Positions 1 to 8,729 of a stretch of DNA of 64,000 bases are shown piece after piece. The stretch lies in contig JAICDD010000015.1 in the NCBI GenBank assembly GCA_020063625.1, positions 21,010 to 85,009 of the forward strand. Direction: 5' to 3'. The notes below the pieces were generated by a model that was not told the origin of the DNA, made no database searches, and saw only the letters and a program-made list of their open reading frames with translations. A program made the translations under genes and the position numbers. The DNA is from Fusobacteriales bacterium. Its GTDB lineage: Bacteria; Fusobacteriota; Fusobacteriia; Fusobacteriales; Fusobacteriaceae. Each line of letters begins with the position of its first letter. Positions within the stretch are counted from its first letter, which is position 1.

Positions 1-1718
1 CAATATCTGAATTAGAAAAAATTGATAAATCACTAATAATAAAAAGTATAGAAGTTTTTGGAAATATAAATGTTTCAAAAGAAGAGATAATAAAAAATAT
101 CCCTGTTAAAATAGGTGGATTCTTTTCAAAAACTAAAATACTAGAAGGACAAGAAAAAATATTGAAAACAGGATATTTTAGAGAGGTAAATCCAGAAGTA
201 TTAAAATATAAAGATGGTATATATATAAAATACAAAGTATTAGAAAATCCAGTAATAACAGGAATAAAAGTTATAGGAAATACACTTTTTACTCAAGAAG
301 AGCTAACAAAAGATTTTATAACAAAACCTGGAGAAATATATAATATAAATAATCTAAAAAAAGATAGAGATAGTTTATTAAAAAAATATTATGATAAAGG
401 TTATTCTTTAGCAAATTTAGTAGATATGAGACTAGATGAAAATTTTAATTTAACAATTCAAGTTTCAGAAGGAATTGTTAGAGAGATACAGTTTAGAAAA
501 ATTGTTAGAAAAGAAGATGGAATGAGAAGAAAACCAAATGATATAAAATTAAGAACAAAAGATTTTGTACTTCGAAGAGAAGTAGAGTTAGAAGTAGGAA
601 AACCTTTTGAAAGATCAAAATTTGAAAAAACAGCTAGTAACTTATTTAGATTAGGATTATTTAAAAACGTTACACAAGAGTTTAAAGATATAGAAGGAGA
701 TCCAGATGGAAAAATAGTTGTATTTTTATTAGATGAAAATAAAAGTGCAACATACACAGGTTCAATCTCATATGGATCTGCAACAGGGCTTTTAGGAAGT
801 GTAAGCCTAGAAAATAAAAATTTTAAGGGAAATAATCAAACAGCAGCACTTAGTTATGAACAAGGAACAAGTACTAAAACATATAATTTAAGTTTTTCAG
901 ATCCATGGGTAAAAGGAACAGAAAGATTATCTTATGGTTGGAGTATTTATAAGAAAAACTATACAGATACAAGTAGTACAGATGCTTATTATGTAGATAA
1001 ATTAGGAGGAAGTGTAAGTTTAGGTAAAGGACTTTCTCAAAAAGTCCGTATAAACGGGACATTAAAATATGAACAAATAGAAGAAAGTAATGAAGATAAA
1101 GAAGTACAATCTGATTATGATATAATTACTTTAACTCCATCATTAACATATGATACAAGAAATAATATATATGATGCAACAAAAGGAGATTATGCAAGAA
1201 TTTCATTACAAATAGGTAAAATACTAGGTAGTGAAGAATTTGCACAAACAGAATTAGAACTTAGAAAATACACATTAGCACTTTCTGAAAAAAATAGTAT
1301 GGCATATAGACTTATGACAGGAGTGGCTTCATCAAATATTAAAGAAGGATTAAAATTTAATGTTGGTGGAGGAAGTAGCGTAAGAGGATATGATTATGGT
1401 GATTTCCAAGGAGTTTACCAATTATATGGTAATATAGAAAATAGAACAAAATTAGATGATAATTTCCAATTTGTACTTTTCTATGATTTTGGAAGAGCAT
1501 GGGAAAATCAAACATCATTTAATCAAGCACTAGCTAATGGAGAGTATAGTTCATCAAGTGATTATGTAAAATTTTTACATGATATAAAACACTCTTATGG
1601 ATTTGGTGTAAGAATTCAAACGCCACTTGGACCATTAAGATTTGATTATGGTTGGCCAATTGGAGATAATGATGTAAAAGGTGGACAATTTTATTTTAAT
1701 ATAGGACAAATGTTCTAA
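1..1718 (+). CDS. bamA: Outer membrane protein assembly factor BamA (5' truncated)
   Basis: Omp85-family outer-membrane beta-barrel that inserts barrel proteins. The frame is open from base 3, so the gene begins outside the window; the TTG at 162 is internal. The first roughly 190 visible codons look like successive POTRA repeats (for example IKSIEVFGNINVSKEEI, then GIKVIGNTLFTQEEL). The rest is the C-terminal barrel, with the family motif GGGSSVRGYDYGDF and a terminal aromatic strand ending in GQMF. The placement just upstream of skp and lpxD is the classic envelope-biogenesis order. TamA is the main alternative, but the skp-lpxD context favours BamA. Confidence 0.9.
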   Translation, partial: ISELEKIDKSLIIKSIEVFGNINVSKEEIIKNIPVKIGGFFSKTKILEGQEKILKTGYFREVNPEVLKYKDGIYIKYKVLENPVITGIKVIGNTLFTQEELTKDFITKPGEIYNINNLKKDRDSLLKKYYDKGYSLANLVDMRLDENFNLTIQVSEGIVREIQFRKIVRKEDGMRRKPNDIKLRTKDFVLRREVELEVGKPFERSKFEKTASNLFRLGLFKNVTQEFKDIEGDPDGKIVVFLLDENKSATYTGSISYGSATGLLGSVSLENKNFKGNNQTAALSYEQGTSTKTYNLSFSDPWVKGTERLSYGWSIYKKNYTDTSSTDAYYVDKLGGSVSLGKGLSQKVRINGTLKYEQIEESNEDKEVQSDYDIITLTPSLTYDTRNNIYDATKGDYARISLQIGKILGSEEFAQTELELRKYTLALSEKNSMAYRLMTGVASSNIKEGLKFNVGGGSSVRGYDYGDFQGVYQLYGNIENRTKLDDNFQFVLFYDFGRAWENQTSFNQALANGEYSSSSDYVKFLHDIKHSYGFGVRIQTPLGPLRFDYGWPIGDNDVKGGQFYFNIGQMF

Positions 1719-1757
1719 AATATAAAAAACGTAAAATTATACTAAAATAAGGAGGAT

Positions 1758-2249
1758 ATGATGAAAAAATTAGTTTTATTAGTTATGATGGTTGTATTAG
1801 GAATGAGTGCTTTTGCACAAAATATTGGAGTAGTTAATTATCAAAAAGTTGTGTCAAATTATAAAGGGTATAAAGATGCAATTAATTATCTAGAACAAGA
1901 AAAATCTAGATTACAAGGAGATATTGATAAAAGAGTAGCAGAATATCAAAAACTTGAAGAAAAAGTAAGAAATAATAAAAATGCTACTGATGAAGAAAAA
2001 CAAAATTTACAAAGAGAATTAAATTCTTTAAATCAATATGTAGAAACAATGAAACAAATTTTATCTAAAACTGAATATGAACAAATGAATACAGTAAAAT
2101 CTGATATAAATGTTGTTATTCAAGAAGTAGCAAAAGAGAAAAAATTAGATGTAGTATTAGATAGTCAAGTGGTAATAACAGGAGGACTAGATATTAGTGA
2201 TATTGTAATAGAGAGATTAGCTAACACAGAAAAAATATCACTAGATTAA
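1758..2249 (+). CDS. skp: OmpH/Skp-family periplasmic chaperone
   Basis: A 163-residue protein with a signal peptide (Lys-Lys, hydrophobic stretch, cut near AFAQ), then IGVVNYQKVVSNYKG, the typical Skp/OmpH opening. A long charged coiled-coil middle follows (about residues 45-115) and a short beta-forming end (KKLDVVLDSQVVI). The family holds unfolded outer-membrane proteins in the periplasm and delivers them to BamA. The start has two adjacent ATGs (1758 and 1761); GGAGG at 1751-1755 spaces better to 1761. It lies 39 bp after bamA and is followed directly by lpxD, so one transcript is likely. Confidence 0.9.
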   Translation: MMKKLVLLVMMVVLGMSAFAQNIGVVNYQKVVSNYKGYKDAINYLEQEKSRLQGDIDKRVAEYQKLEEKVRNNKNATDEEKQNLQRELNSLNQYVETMKQILSKTEYEQMNTVKSDINVVIQEVAKEKKLDVVLDSQVVITGGLDISDIVIERLANTEKISLD

Positions 2250-2262
2250 TTTGGAGGATAAA

Positions 2263-3267
2263 ATGTATTCAATAAAAAGGTTGTCTGAAATAATAAATGG
2301 AGAAATTTATGGAGATGAGAATATTAATGTAAATAGAATAGCTCCATTTGAAAGTGCAACAAATGAAGAATTAACATTTGCAGCAGATAAAAAATATTTA
2401 TCAAAATTAAATGAAACAAAAGCAAAAGTTGTAATAATTCCAGATATATCTAGAGAATTATTACCTAAAGATAAGACTTATATTATTGTAAATGATAGTC
2501 CTAGAATATTAATGCCTAAAATATTAGATTTTTTTAAGCCATTAACAAAAAAGATAGAAGAAATTATTGAAAAAGATGCTAAAATATCTAATAATGTTAA
2601 AATTGCTCCAAATACTTATATCGGTCATAATGTAGAAATAGGAGAAAATACTATTATTTATCCCAATGTAACTATATTAGAAGGAGTAAAAATAGGGAAA
2701 AATTGTACTATTTATCCAAATGTAGTAATAAGAGAATTTTGTGAAATAGGAAATGATGTAATCCTACAACCAGGTTGTGTAATTGGTTCTGATGGATTTG
2801 GATATGTAAAAGTAAATAATAAAAATACTAAGATAGACCAAATAGGAAGAGTAATTATAGAAGATAGAGTAGAAGTAGGAGCAAACTCTACTATTGATAG
2901 AGGAGCTATTGGCGATACAATAATAAAAGAAGGAACTAAATTAGATAATTTAGTTCATATAGCACATAATGTAGTAATAGGAAAAGAAAGTATAATTGTT
3001 GCTCAAGTAGGGATAGCTGGAAGCACAGAAATAGGAGAGAATGTTACTTTAGCTGGACAAGTAGGAGTAGCAGGACATATAAAAGTAGGAAATAATGTTG
3101 TAGCTGCTGCTAAAACAGCAATAACAGGAAATATTAAGGATAATTCAAAAGTTTCAGGTTATCCAGCTATTGATTATAATGATGATTTAAAAGCAAAAGT
3201 AGTTTTTAAAAGATTGCCAGAACTTTTAAAAAGAGTAAAAGCTTTAGAGAAGCTAATTAATAAATAG
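2263..3267 (+). CDS. lpxD: UDP-3-O-(3-hydroxyacyl)glucosamine N-acyltransferase LpxD
   Basis: Third step of lipid A synthesis: transfers a second hydroxyacyl chain from ACP to UDP-3-O-acyl-glucosamine. About 334 residues, the usual length. The N-terminal uridine-binding domain (to about residue 100) is followed by a left-handed beta helix of hexapeptide repeats (IGHNVEIGENTIIYPN and similar). The catalytic His lies in the HIAHNVVIG segment. The frame is open back to a TTG at 2251, but those codons are the ribosome site (TTGGAGGAT); the ATG at 2263 is chosen. A C-terminal helix (KRLPELLKRVKALEK) closes it. Cotranscribed with skp. Confidence 0.93.
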   Translation: MYSIKRLSEIINGEIYGDENINVNRIAPFESATNEELTFAADKKYLSKLNETKAKVVIIPDISRELLPKDKTYIIVNDSPRILMPKILDFFKPLTKKIEEIIEKDAKISNNVKIAPNTYIGHNVEIGENTIIYPNVTILEGVKIGKNCTIYPNVVIREFCEIGNDVILQPGCVIGSDGFGYVKVNNKNTKIDQIGRVIIEDRVEVGANSTIDRGAIGDTIIKEGTKLDNLVHIAHNVVIGKESIIVAQVGIAGSTEIGENVTLAGQVGVAGHIKVGNNVVAAAKTAITGNIKDNSKVSGYPAIDYNDDLKAKVVFKRLPELLKRVKALEKLINK

Positions 3268-3278
3268 GAGGAATAATT

Positions 3279-4007
3279 TTGAAAAAATTTATTTCAATAA
3301 TATTTACATTAATGTCAATAGCAATATATGCAACACCTGCAACTACAGGTGTAACAGGAACAATAGATTTTCCATCTGCATATATTTTAAGAGAAAAAAA
3401 TTATACAATAAGTGGAAATGTAGATAATAATCAATCAAGAAAAAATGATACTCTTTCAGCAGATGCTGTATTTGAAATAGGTTATTTACCACAAATAGAA
3501 ACAGGTTTTAAACTTTCTACAAATAATAGTGAGCTTGATCAAACTTTTATTCAAAGTAATATCAAATTTCAAATAGTAAAAGAAGAAGATAACCCAGCAA
3601 TAGCGATAGGATATGTTGAATATGATGAATATGAAGCTATGGCTGATCAAGAAAAAGAGGATGGTAAAAATCTTACAGAAGCATATGTATATTTAGTAAT
3701 GTCAAAAAGAATAAAATCAGTTGAAAATAAAGTATTAGACCTTTCATTAGGATTCAAGTATGGAACTACAGTAGAAAAAAGAGGAGTAACAGATTATTTT
3801 TTAACACTAGAAGCTCCAGTATATAAAAAGGTAAAATTATTAGGAGAATTATATACTTATGAAAAAGATTCTAATGAAAAAATATTTACAGGAAATATTG
3901 GTGGAGAGTTTTTAACAAGAGATACTTTAAGAACAAAAGTATTTTGGCGTTTAAGAAATAATAGTTTTGGAGTAGCAGTAACATATATAGGACTTATAAA
4001 TAAATAA
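3279..4007 (+). CDS. Putative outer-membrane beta-barrel protein of unknown function
   Basis: A 242-residue protein starting at TTG (3279) behind GGAGG. It has a clear signal peptide (KKFISIIFTLMSIAIYA) ending near ATPATTG. The mature part has alternating polar/hydrophobic beta strands, and its opening GVTGTIDFPSAYILREKNY resembles the start of several outer-membrane barrel families. Its position after bamA-skp-lpxD and before a terminator suggests it ends that envelope operon. I do not recognise a specific family; function unknown. Confidence 0.6.
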   Translation: MKKFISIIFTLMSIAIYATPATTGVTGTIDFPSAYILREKNYTISGNVDNNQSRKNDTLSADAVFEIGYLPQIETGFKLSTNNSELDQTFIQSNIKFQIVKEEDNPAIAIGYVEYDEYEAMADQEKEDGKNLTEAYVYLVMSKRIKSVENKVLDLSLGFKYGTTVEKRGVTDYFLTLEAPVYKKVKLLGELYTYEKDSNEKIFTGNIGGEFLTRDTLRTKVFWRLRNNSFGVAVTYIGLINK

Positions 4008-4040
4008 GCTAAATGGAAATTACTAAAAATAAATTGATTT

Positions 4041-4075
4041 AAACGAGTTCTTATTTTAAAGAACTCGTTTTTAAA
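4041..4075 (+). terminator. Hairpin terminator, copy 1 of a five-copy family
   Basis: Arms AAACGAGTTCTT and AAGAACTCGTTT around a short AT loop, followed by TTTAAATTATT. It ends the bamA-to-3279 operon. Near-identical hairpins occur at 18753, 22044, 42465 and 62540. Confidence 0.85.
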
Positions 4076-4134
4076 TTATTTATTAAAATAAACTTTTAGT
4101 TTTTATAGAGAGTTAGGTTAAATAAGGAGGGCAA

Positions 4135-4941
4135 ATGAAATTAAATAAAATACAAGGAATAATACTACTAATAATTTTATTTTCAATTAACTTTGGAATA
4201 ACATATTCAAATTCAAATAAAAATGAAGTAATAGAAATTTTATTAAAAACAGAAAATGATATAATACTTTTAAAAGATAATAAAGTTAAACCTGTAAATT
4301 ATATAATAGATAATTTTTATAATAATAATTTAGATGTAAATAGAAAAAAGTTAAATTTTATTTCTATTCTTTTACCAGAAATATTGATTGTAAAAAAAGA
4401 TATAGAAAATCAAAAAAAATATTTAAAAAAATTAAAAAATAAGAAAATACTTTTTAAGAGAGAAAAAGAATACATAGAAAAGTTAAAAATAAAATATAGA
4501 AGTGAGAGTATTGACGAGATATTAGAAAAAATGGTTATACCACCAATATCAATAGTTTTAGCCCAAGGAATAATAGAAAGTGGATGGGGAACATCAAGAT
4601 TTTTTGCAGAAGGAAATAATGTTTTTGGAGCATGGACATATAGAGAAGATCTGCCTAGAATTAAATCATTAAAAGGGGTAAGAGGAGAAAAAAGAGTATA
4701 TTTAAGAAAATTTAATAGTATAAGAGAGAGTATTGAAAACTATTTTTATAATATTTCTGTTGGAAGTGGATATGAAAAATTTAGAGAAAAAATTAATCAA
4801 AATAAAGATAAATTTGAAATAATAGAAGAATTAAAAAATTATTCTGAAGAGAGAGAAGAATATGTAAAAAAAATAAAAAATATAATAAAATATAATAAAT
4901 TGGAAAAATATGAAGAATATGAGCTAATAAATTATAACTAA
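4135..4941 (+). CDS. Bax/FlgJ-type glucosaminidase (peptidoglycan hydrolase)
   Basis: A 268-residue exported protein: N-terminal hydrophobic segment (residues 8-25), a charged helical region, then a glucosaminidase (GH73/Bax-like) domain from about residue 140. The hallmark is ISIVLAQGIIESGWGTSRF, with the catalytic Glu in IESGWG, followed by NNVFGAW and a YLRKFNSIRESIENYF stretch. The family cleaves peptidoglycan glycans. It lies close to the flagellar group, where flgJ encodes only the rod-binding domain, so this may be the separate wall hydrolase for rod passage; that link is inference. It could equally be a general autolysin. Confidence 0.75.
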   Translation: MKLNKIQGIILLIILFSINFGITYSNSNKNEVIEILLKTENDIILLKDNKVKPVNYIIDNFYNNNLDVNRKKLNFISILLPEILIVKKDIENQKKYLKKLKNKKILFKREKEYIEKLKIKYRSESIDEILEKMVIPPISIVLAQGIIESGWGTSRFFAEGNNVFGAWTYREDLPRIKSLKGVRGEKRVYLRKFNSIRESIENYFYNISVGSGYEKFREKINQNKDKFEIIEELKNYSEEREEYVKKIKNIIKYNKLEKYEEYELINYN

Positions 4942-4982
4942 ATTAATAAGATATGTCGATATATATAATATAATTGCTAGAG

Positions 4983-5038
4983 AAGGTATTTTATGATAAA
5001 ATATCTTGTGTTACAAGAGAAGGAAACTTCTCTTTTTT
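4983..5038 (+). terminator. Two tandem hairpins, the second a rho-independent terminator
   Basis: The first hairpin is AAGGTATTTTAT / ATAAAATATCTT (4983-5007). The second is AAGAGAAG-GAAA-CTTCTCTT followed by TTTT (5015-5038), a good terminator after the glucosaminidase gene. A TATAAT-like box at 4969-4974 lies just before them, so a short transcript is conceivable. Confidence 0.65.
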
Positions 5039-5058
5039 AATAAATTAAGGAGTATAAA

Positions 5059-5559
5059 ATGTATACATATTTAGAAGGATATTCTGAAAAACTTAAAATT
5101 CAAATTAAAGAACTGTTTGATAATAATCTTATAGAAAAATATTTTTTTAATAAATATAAAAAAAAACATAATATAACAAATGATAAACTTTTATATGAAT
5201 ATGTAGATGAATTAAGAAAAAAACATTTAAAAAAAACAAAACCTTTAAATAAAGTAAAATATGATAGCAAGATAAAATTTGAAAAACAAGCATTAGGACT
5301 AAATATATTTAATTATAGAATACATGGAAATAAAATAAAAACAGATAATGAAATAAAAATTTCTACAGTTTTTAAAAATGTACCTGAAGAATTTTTAAAA
5401 TTTGTTGTAATACATGAGTTAGCACATTTAAAAGAAAAAGAGCATAATAAAGAGTTTTATAAATTATGTACACATATAGATAAAAATTATTTTCAATATG
5501 AATTAGATATGAGAATATATTTAACATATGTAAAATTAAATAATAAATACTTATGGTAA
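5059..5559 (+). CDS. YgjP-like zinc metallopeptidase domain protein
   Basis: A 166-residue protein with the zinc motif HELAH in VVIHELAHLKEKEHNKEFY, where a downstream His/Glu cluster supplies further ligands, as in the YgjP/DUF45 (WLM-related) family. It has no signal peptide, so it is probably cytoplasmic. It is shorter than usual YgjP proteins (about 230 residues), mainly at the N-terminus. Physiological substrate unknown. Its own ribosome site is AAGGAG at about 5047; it is separated from the upstream gene by a terminator. Confidence 0.7.
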   Translation: MYTYLEGYSEKLKIQIKELFDNNLIEKYFFNKYKKKHNITNDKLLYEYVDELRKKHLKKTKPLNKVKYDSKIKFEKQALGLNIFNYRIHGNKIKTDNEIKISTVFKNVPEEFLKFVVIHELAHLKEKEHNKEFYKLCTHIDKNYFQYELDMRIYLTYVKLNNKYLW

Positions 5560-5562
5560 GAA

Positions 5563-5591
5563 TTGAATTATGAGATTATATATGATAAAAT
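5563..5591 (+). promoter_or_regulatory. Putative sigma70 promoter of the flagellar group
   Basis: TTGAAT (5563-5568), 17 bases, TAAAAT (5586-5591), 35 bp before the FlgF/G start. Ordinary housekeeping-type boxes; no sigma28 or sigma54 pattern seen. Confidence 0.5.
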
Positions 5592-5626
5592 AAAAAGTAA
5601 TAAGTATAAAAATGGGGGTATAAAAT

Positions 5627-6478
5627 ATGTTGAGAGGAATATATACTTCAGCATCAGGAATGACAACACAAGCAAAAAAACAAGATACAATAGCAGATAA
5701 TTTAGCAAATATAAATACAACAGGATATAAAAAAAGCACTACTGTAATGGAACAAGGAAAAGAGTTTGACATTTATAGAAAAGAGAAAGTTGAAGCAAGA
5801 GTGCCTGAGAGAGAAGAGGTAAAATTAAGAAAAATAGGAAAATTAGGAACAGGAGTTAAAATAAAAGAAAATTATATAAATTTTGAACAAGGAGAACTAA
5901 AAGTAACAGAAAGTAATTTAGATTTTGCAATAAAAGGAAAAGGATTATTCGCAGTTGAAACAGATAGAGGAATTAGATTTAGTAGAATGGGGAATTTTAG
6001 TATAAATTCAGAAGGTTATTTAGTAAATCATGAAGGAGATAAAATTCTTGCATATAATGAAGCTGGGAAATTAGGATATATTAAACCATTAAAAGATTTT
6101 AAAATAAAGAAAAATGGAGAAATAATAAATGGAGACATTGTATCAGATGTAGCTATAAATAATCTTGATGTAGAGTATAAATTGCCGATGGAAGAAGCAA
6201 AAACTACAGGAAATGCACTATATATAGCTGAATTTAATGACACTAGAGATTTAGTAAAAGAAGGAAGTAGTTATTATTTAGCAGATATATCTAAATCTAA
6301 ATTTTCATCTAAAAGTGATGTTTATCAAGGATATTTAGAAATGTCAAATGTAAATACAGTAAAAGAGATGGTTGAATTAATTAATGTACAAAGATCATAT
6401 GAAACAAATCAAAAAGTATTAACTGCTCAAGATGAAACACTTGATAAAGTGGTAAATAATATTGGAAAATGGACTTAA
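5627..6478 (+). CDS. Flagellar basal-body rod protein (FlgF/FlgG family)
   Basis: A 283-residue axial rod protein. The N-terminus LRGIYTSASGMTTQAKKQD with NLANINTTGYKK is the FlgE/F/G family signature. The C-terminus (MVELINVQRSYETNQKVL) is the matching helix that forms the rod coiled coil. The opening RGIYTSASGM and the end NNIGKW look more like FlgF than FlgG, but I cannot separate them by eye. Only one such gene is here, while most genomes have flgF and flgG side by side. It is followed closely by flgH and flgI, consistent with a rod-and-ring operon. Confidence 0.85.
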   Translation: MLRGIYTSASGMTTQAKKQDTIADNLANINTTGYKKSTTVMEQGKEFDIYRKEKVEARVPEREEVKLRKIGKLGTGVKIKENYINFEQGELKVTESNLDFAIKGKGLFAVETDRGIRFSRMGNFSINSEGYLVNHEGDKILAYNEAGKLGYIKPLKDFKIKKNGEIINGDIVSDVAINNLDVEYKLPMEEAKTTGNALYIAEFNDTRDLVKEGSSYYLADISKSKFSSKSDVYQGYLEMSNVNTVKEMVELINVQRSYETNQKVLTAQDETLDKVVNNIGKWT

Positions 6479-6490
6479 TGAGGTGAAAAA

Positions 6491-7369
6491 ATGAAAATAG
6501 ATAAAATTATTGTATTACTTTTAATTACATTAGTAGTTAGTTGTACAAATATTAGTCCAATTGTAAATACAGCAGCAACAGTAGAAGGACTAAATAAAAA
6601 TAGTGAAACAGCAGAGTATCCAACAGAAAAAGCTAGTAGAATAGCTGAAATGCCAGATATAAGTGTATTTTTTCCAGAAGATGAAAATGCAAATCAAGAA
6701 GAAACAAATTCATTATGGAATATAGAGCAAAATTCTCTTTATAGTGATGGAAGGGCAAATAAAAAAGGAGATATTTTATTTATTTTAATAAATGAAGAAG
6801 CAACAGCAAAACTTACATATAGTAATGCTAAAACAGGTTTTACTAATTATAGACCTGTAGATGATAAAATAGCAAAAGAAACAGCACCAACATCTCAGTC
6901 AACTAATCCACGAGATAAAAATATAGCTCAAGATAAAATAGCAAAAGAAACAACAAATACAACTACTCCAAAACCAGAATCAAACTCTTTTGATGGAACA
7001 GGAGATCAAAGTAGAGGAGCATCATATACAGGAAAAATAGCAGCAAGAGTAGAAGATGTAGATAAATATGGAAATTTATTTATAAGAGGGACTAAAACAA
7101 CACTTTTAAATAACGAAATAGTTACATTAGAAATTACAGGATATATTAGACCAAATGATATAGAAATAGATAATACAATTGATTCAAAATATATAGAAAA
7201 TATGGAATTTAGTTATAATGGGGCTATGTATGTAGGAGAACCTAAAATTACAAATATAGGTGATAATAAACAATATATAGAAGAGCAAAATACTATAGAA
7301 GAAAATAAAAAGACAGATAATAAAACTAATACAACAACTAAAAGAAAAAAATTCTTAGGAATTTTTTAA
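6491..7369 (+). CDS. flgH: Flagellar L-ring lipoprotein FlgH
   Basis: A 292-residue lipoprotein; the lipobox is VVSC with Cys at residue 18. The core FlgH motifs are visible: KKGDILFILINEEA near residue 95 and the long signature from YTGKIAARVEDVDKYGNLF through GYIRPNDIEIDNTIDSKYI, ending in FSYNGA. The ring sits in the outer membrane around the rod, in keeping with the diderm envelope genes nearby. A Thr/Lys/Glu-rich insert (about residues 118-170) with two copies of DDKIAKET or QDKIAKET is unusual, as is a charged C-terminal tail (residues 260-292). It is 12 bp after the rod gene. Confidence 0.88.
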   Translation: MKIDKIIVLLLITLVVSCTNISPIVNTAATVEGLNKNSETAEYPTEKASRIAEMPDISVFFPEDENANQEETNSLWNIEQNSLYSDGRANKKGDILFILINEEATAKLTYSNAKTGFTNYRPVDDKIAKETAPTSQSTNPRDKNIAQDKIAKETTNTTTPKPESNSFDGTGDQSRGASYTGKIAARVEDVDKYGNLFIRGTKTTLLNNEIVTLEITGYIRPNDIEIDNTIDSKYIENMEFSYNGAMYVGEPKITNIGDNKQYIEEQNTIEENKKTDNKTNTTTKRKKFLGIF

Positions 7370-7400
7370 AAAATAAAGTATAGCCTTTTTAGGAGGAATA

Positions 7401-8399
7401 ATGAAAAGAAAAATAATTTTAATGTTGTTTTTAATAATAAATATTATAGCTTTTTCTGAACCAAAACAGAGAATAAAAGAGATAGCAAGAATAGAAGGTG
7501 TTAGAAAAAATCATTTAGTTGGAATGGGACTTGTTGTAGGACTAAATGGTACAGGAGATAGTGCAAAAAATTTAACACCACAATTACTAAAATCATTATA
7601 TAGATATTTTGGAACAGAATTAGGACAAGCACAGGTAGATTCTAAAAATGTTGCAGCAGTAATGGTTACAGCAGAGCTGCCATCTTTTAAAAAAGTAGGA
7701 GATACAATAGATGTAACAGTATCATCTATTAATGGAGCTAAAAGTTTAGAAGGAGGAATACTTCTTCAAACACAACTTGTAGCAGGAAATAAAGTGTATG
7801 CATTAGCACAAGGAGCACTATCAAGAGTAGTAGGGAAAAATATAACTAATAGCGTAAATGGATATATTCCTAGTGGAGCTACAGTAGAAAGAGAAGTAGA
7901 AGTTAAACTAATTAATAATAATAAATTATCACTTGTTTTAAATAATCCAGATTTTACTACTGCCTCTAGAGTAGCAGAAGTTATAAATAAAAGATTTAAT
8001 TATGATACAGCAAAAGCTATAGATGCATCTAAGATAGAGATAAAACAAACATATGTATTTGAAGATGATATAGTAAGTTTTATTTCAGCTATTGAAAATT
8101 TAGAAGTAGAAACAGATAGAAAATCTAAAATTGTAATTTATGAAAAAAGTGGTACAATTATATTAGGTAATGAAATAAGAGTATCACCAGTAGCTATATC
8201 ACATGGAGATTTATCTATTTCAATAGGTAATACTACAGGAAATACTGAAAAAGGAAATGCTTTATATTTTAATGGTTCTACAGTAAAAGATGTAGTAGAT
8301 ATGCTTAATTCAATAGGTGCTACTCCAAATGATATAATTTCTATTTTACAAGCTTTAAAAGCATCAGGAGCAATTGAAGCAGAAATTGATGTAAGGTAG
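7401..8399 (+). CDS. flgI: Flagellar P-ring protein FlgI
   Basis: A 332-residue periplasmic ring protein with a signal peptide (KIILMLFLIINIIAFS). Typical FlgI motifs are present: RIKEIARIEGVRKNHLVGMGLVVGLNGTGD at the start, MVTAELPSF near residue 88, and SINGAKSLEGGILLQT. The normal C-terminal pattern is VDMLNSIGATPNDIISILQALKASGAIEAEI. The full length matches the family. It lies between flgH and flgJ, the standard order. No FlgA P-ring chaperone gene is seen next to it. Confidence 0.93.
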   Translation: MKRKIILMLFLIINIIAFSEPKQRIKEIARIEGVRKNHLVGMGLVVGLNGTGDSAKNLTPQLLKSLYRYFGTELGQAQVDSKNVAAVMVTAELPSFKKVGDTIDVTVSSINGAKSLEGGILLQTQLVAGNKVYALAQGALSRVVGKNITNSVNGYIPSGATVEREVEVKLINNNKLSLVLNNPDFTTASRVAEVINKRFNYDTAKAIDASKIEIKQTYVFEDDIVSFISAIENLEVETDRKSKIVIYEKSGTIILGNEIRVSPVAISHGDLSISIGNTTGNTEKGNALYFNGSTVKDVVDMLNSIGATPNDIISILQALKASGAIEAEIDVR

Positions 8400-8407
8400 G
8401 TGGGAAA

Positions 8408-8719
8408 ATGATTAATAAAGCTAATTATTTAAAATATTTAAATCCTATACAAACACCTGAAAAAAATTTAACAAAAGATGAGAAAGCATTAAAAGAAGCT
8501 AGTGAAGAATTTGAAGCATTATTTGTAAAAATTTTATTAGATTCAATGGATAAAACTGTTGATAGAAGTAATAATATGTTTTATGCAGGGAATTCAGAAG
8601 AGATATTTAAATCAATGCTTAATACTGAATATTCTAAACAAATGGCTAAAAACTCTGATTTTGGTATTGCTAAAAATATATATGAACAATTATCTAAGAA
8701 TGTAAATAATAAAAAATAA
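8408..8719 (+). CDS. flgJ: Short FlgJ: rod-binding (rod-cap) domain only
   Basis: A 103-residue protein matching the N-terminal rod-binding domain of FlgJ: LKEASEEFEALFVKILLDSMDKT, then NSEEIFKSMLNTEYSKQMAK. Enterobacterial FlgJ (about 310 residues) adds a C-terminal glucosaminidase; that half is absent here. A separate glucosaminidase gene lies at 4135. The gene starts 8 bp after flgI with a GGTGGG ribosome site that overlaps the flgI stop region. Confidence 0.85.
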   Translation: MINKANYLKYLNPIQTPEKNLTKDEKALKEASEEFEALFVKILLDSMDKTVDRSNNMFYAGNSEEIFKSMLNTEYSKQMAKNSDFGIAKNIYEQLSKNVNNKK

Positions 8720-8729
8720 GAGGATGATT

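Noticed and set aside
162..1718. A complete gene starting at TTG 162.
   Set aside because: The same frame is open to base 3 and encodes another POTRA-like repeat, so this is the 3' part of a longer bamA gene.
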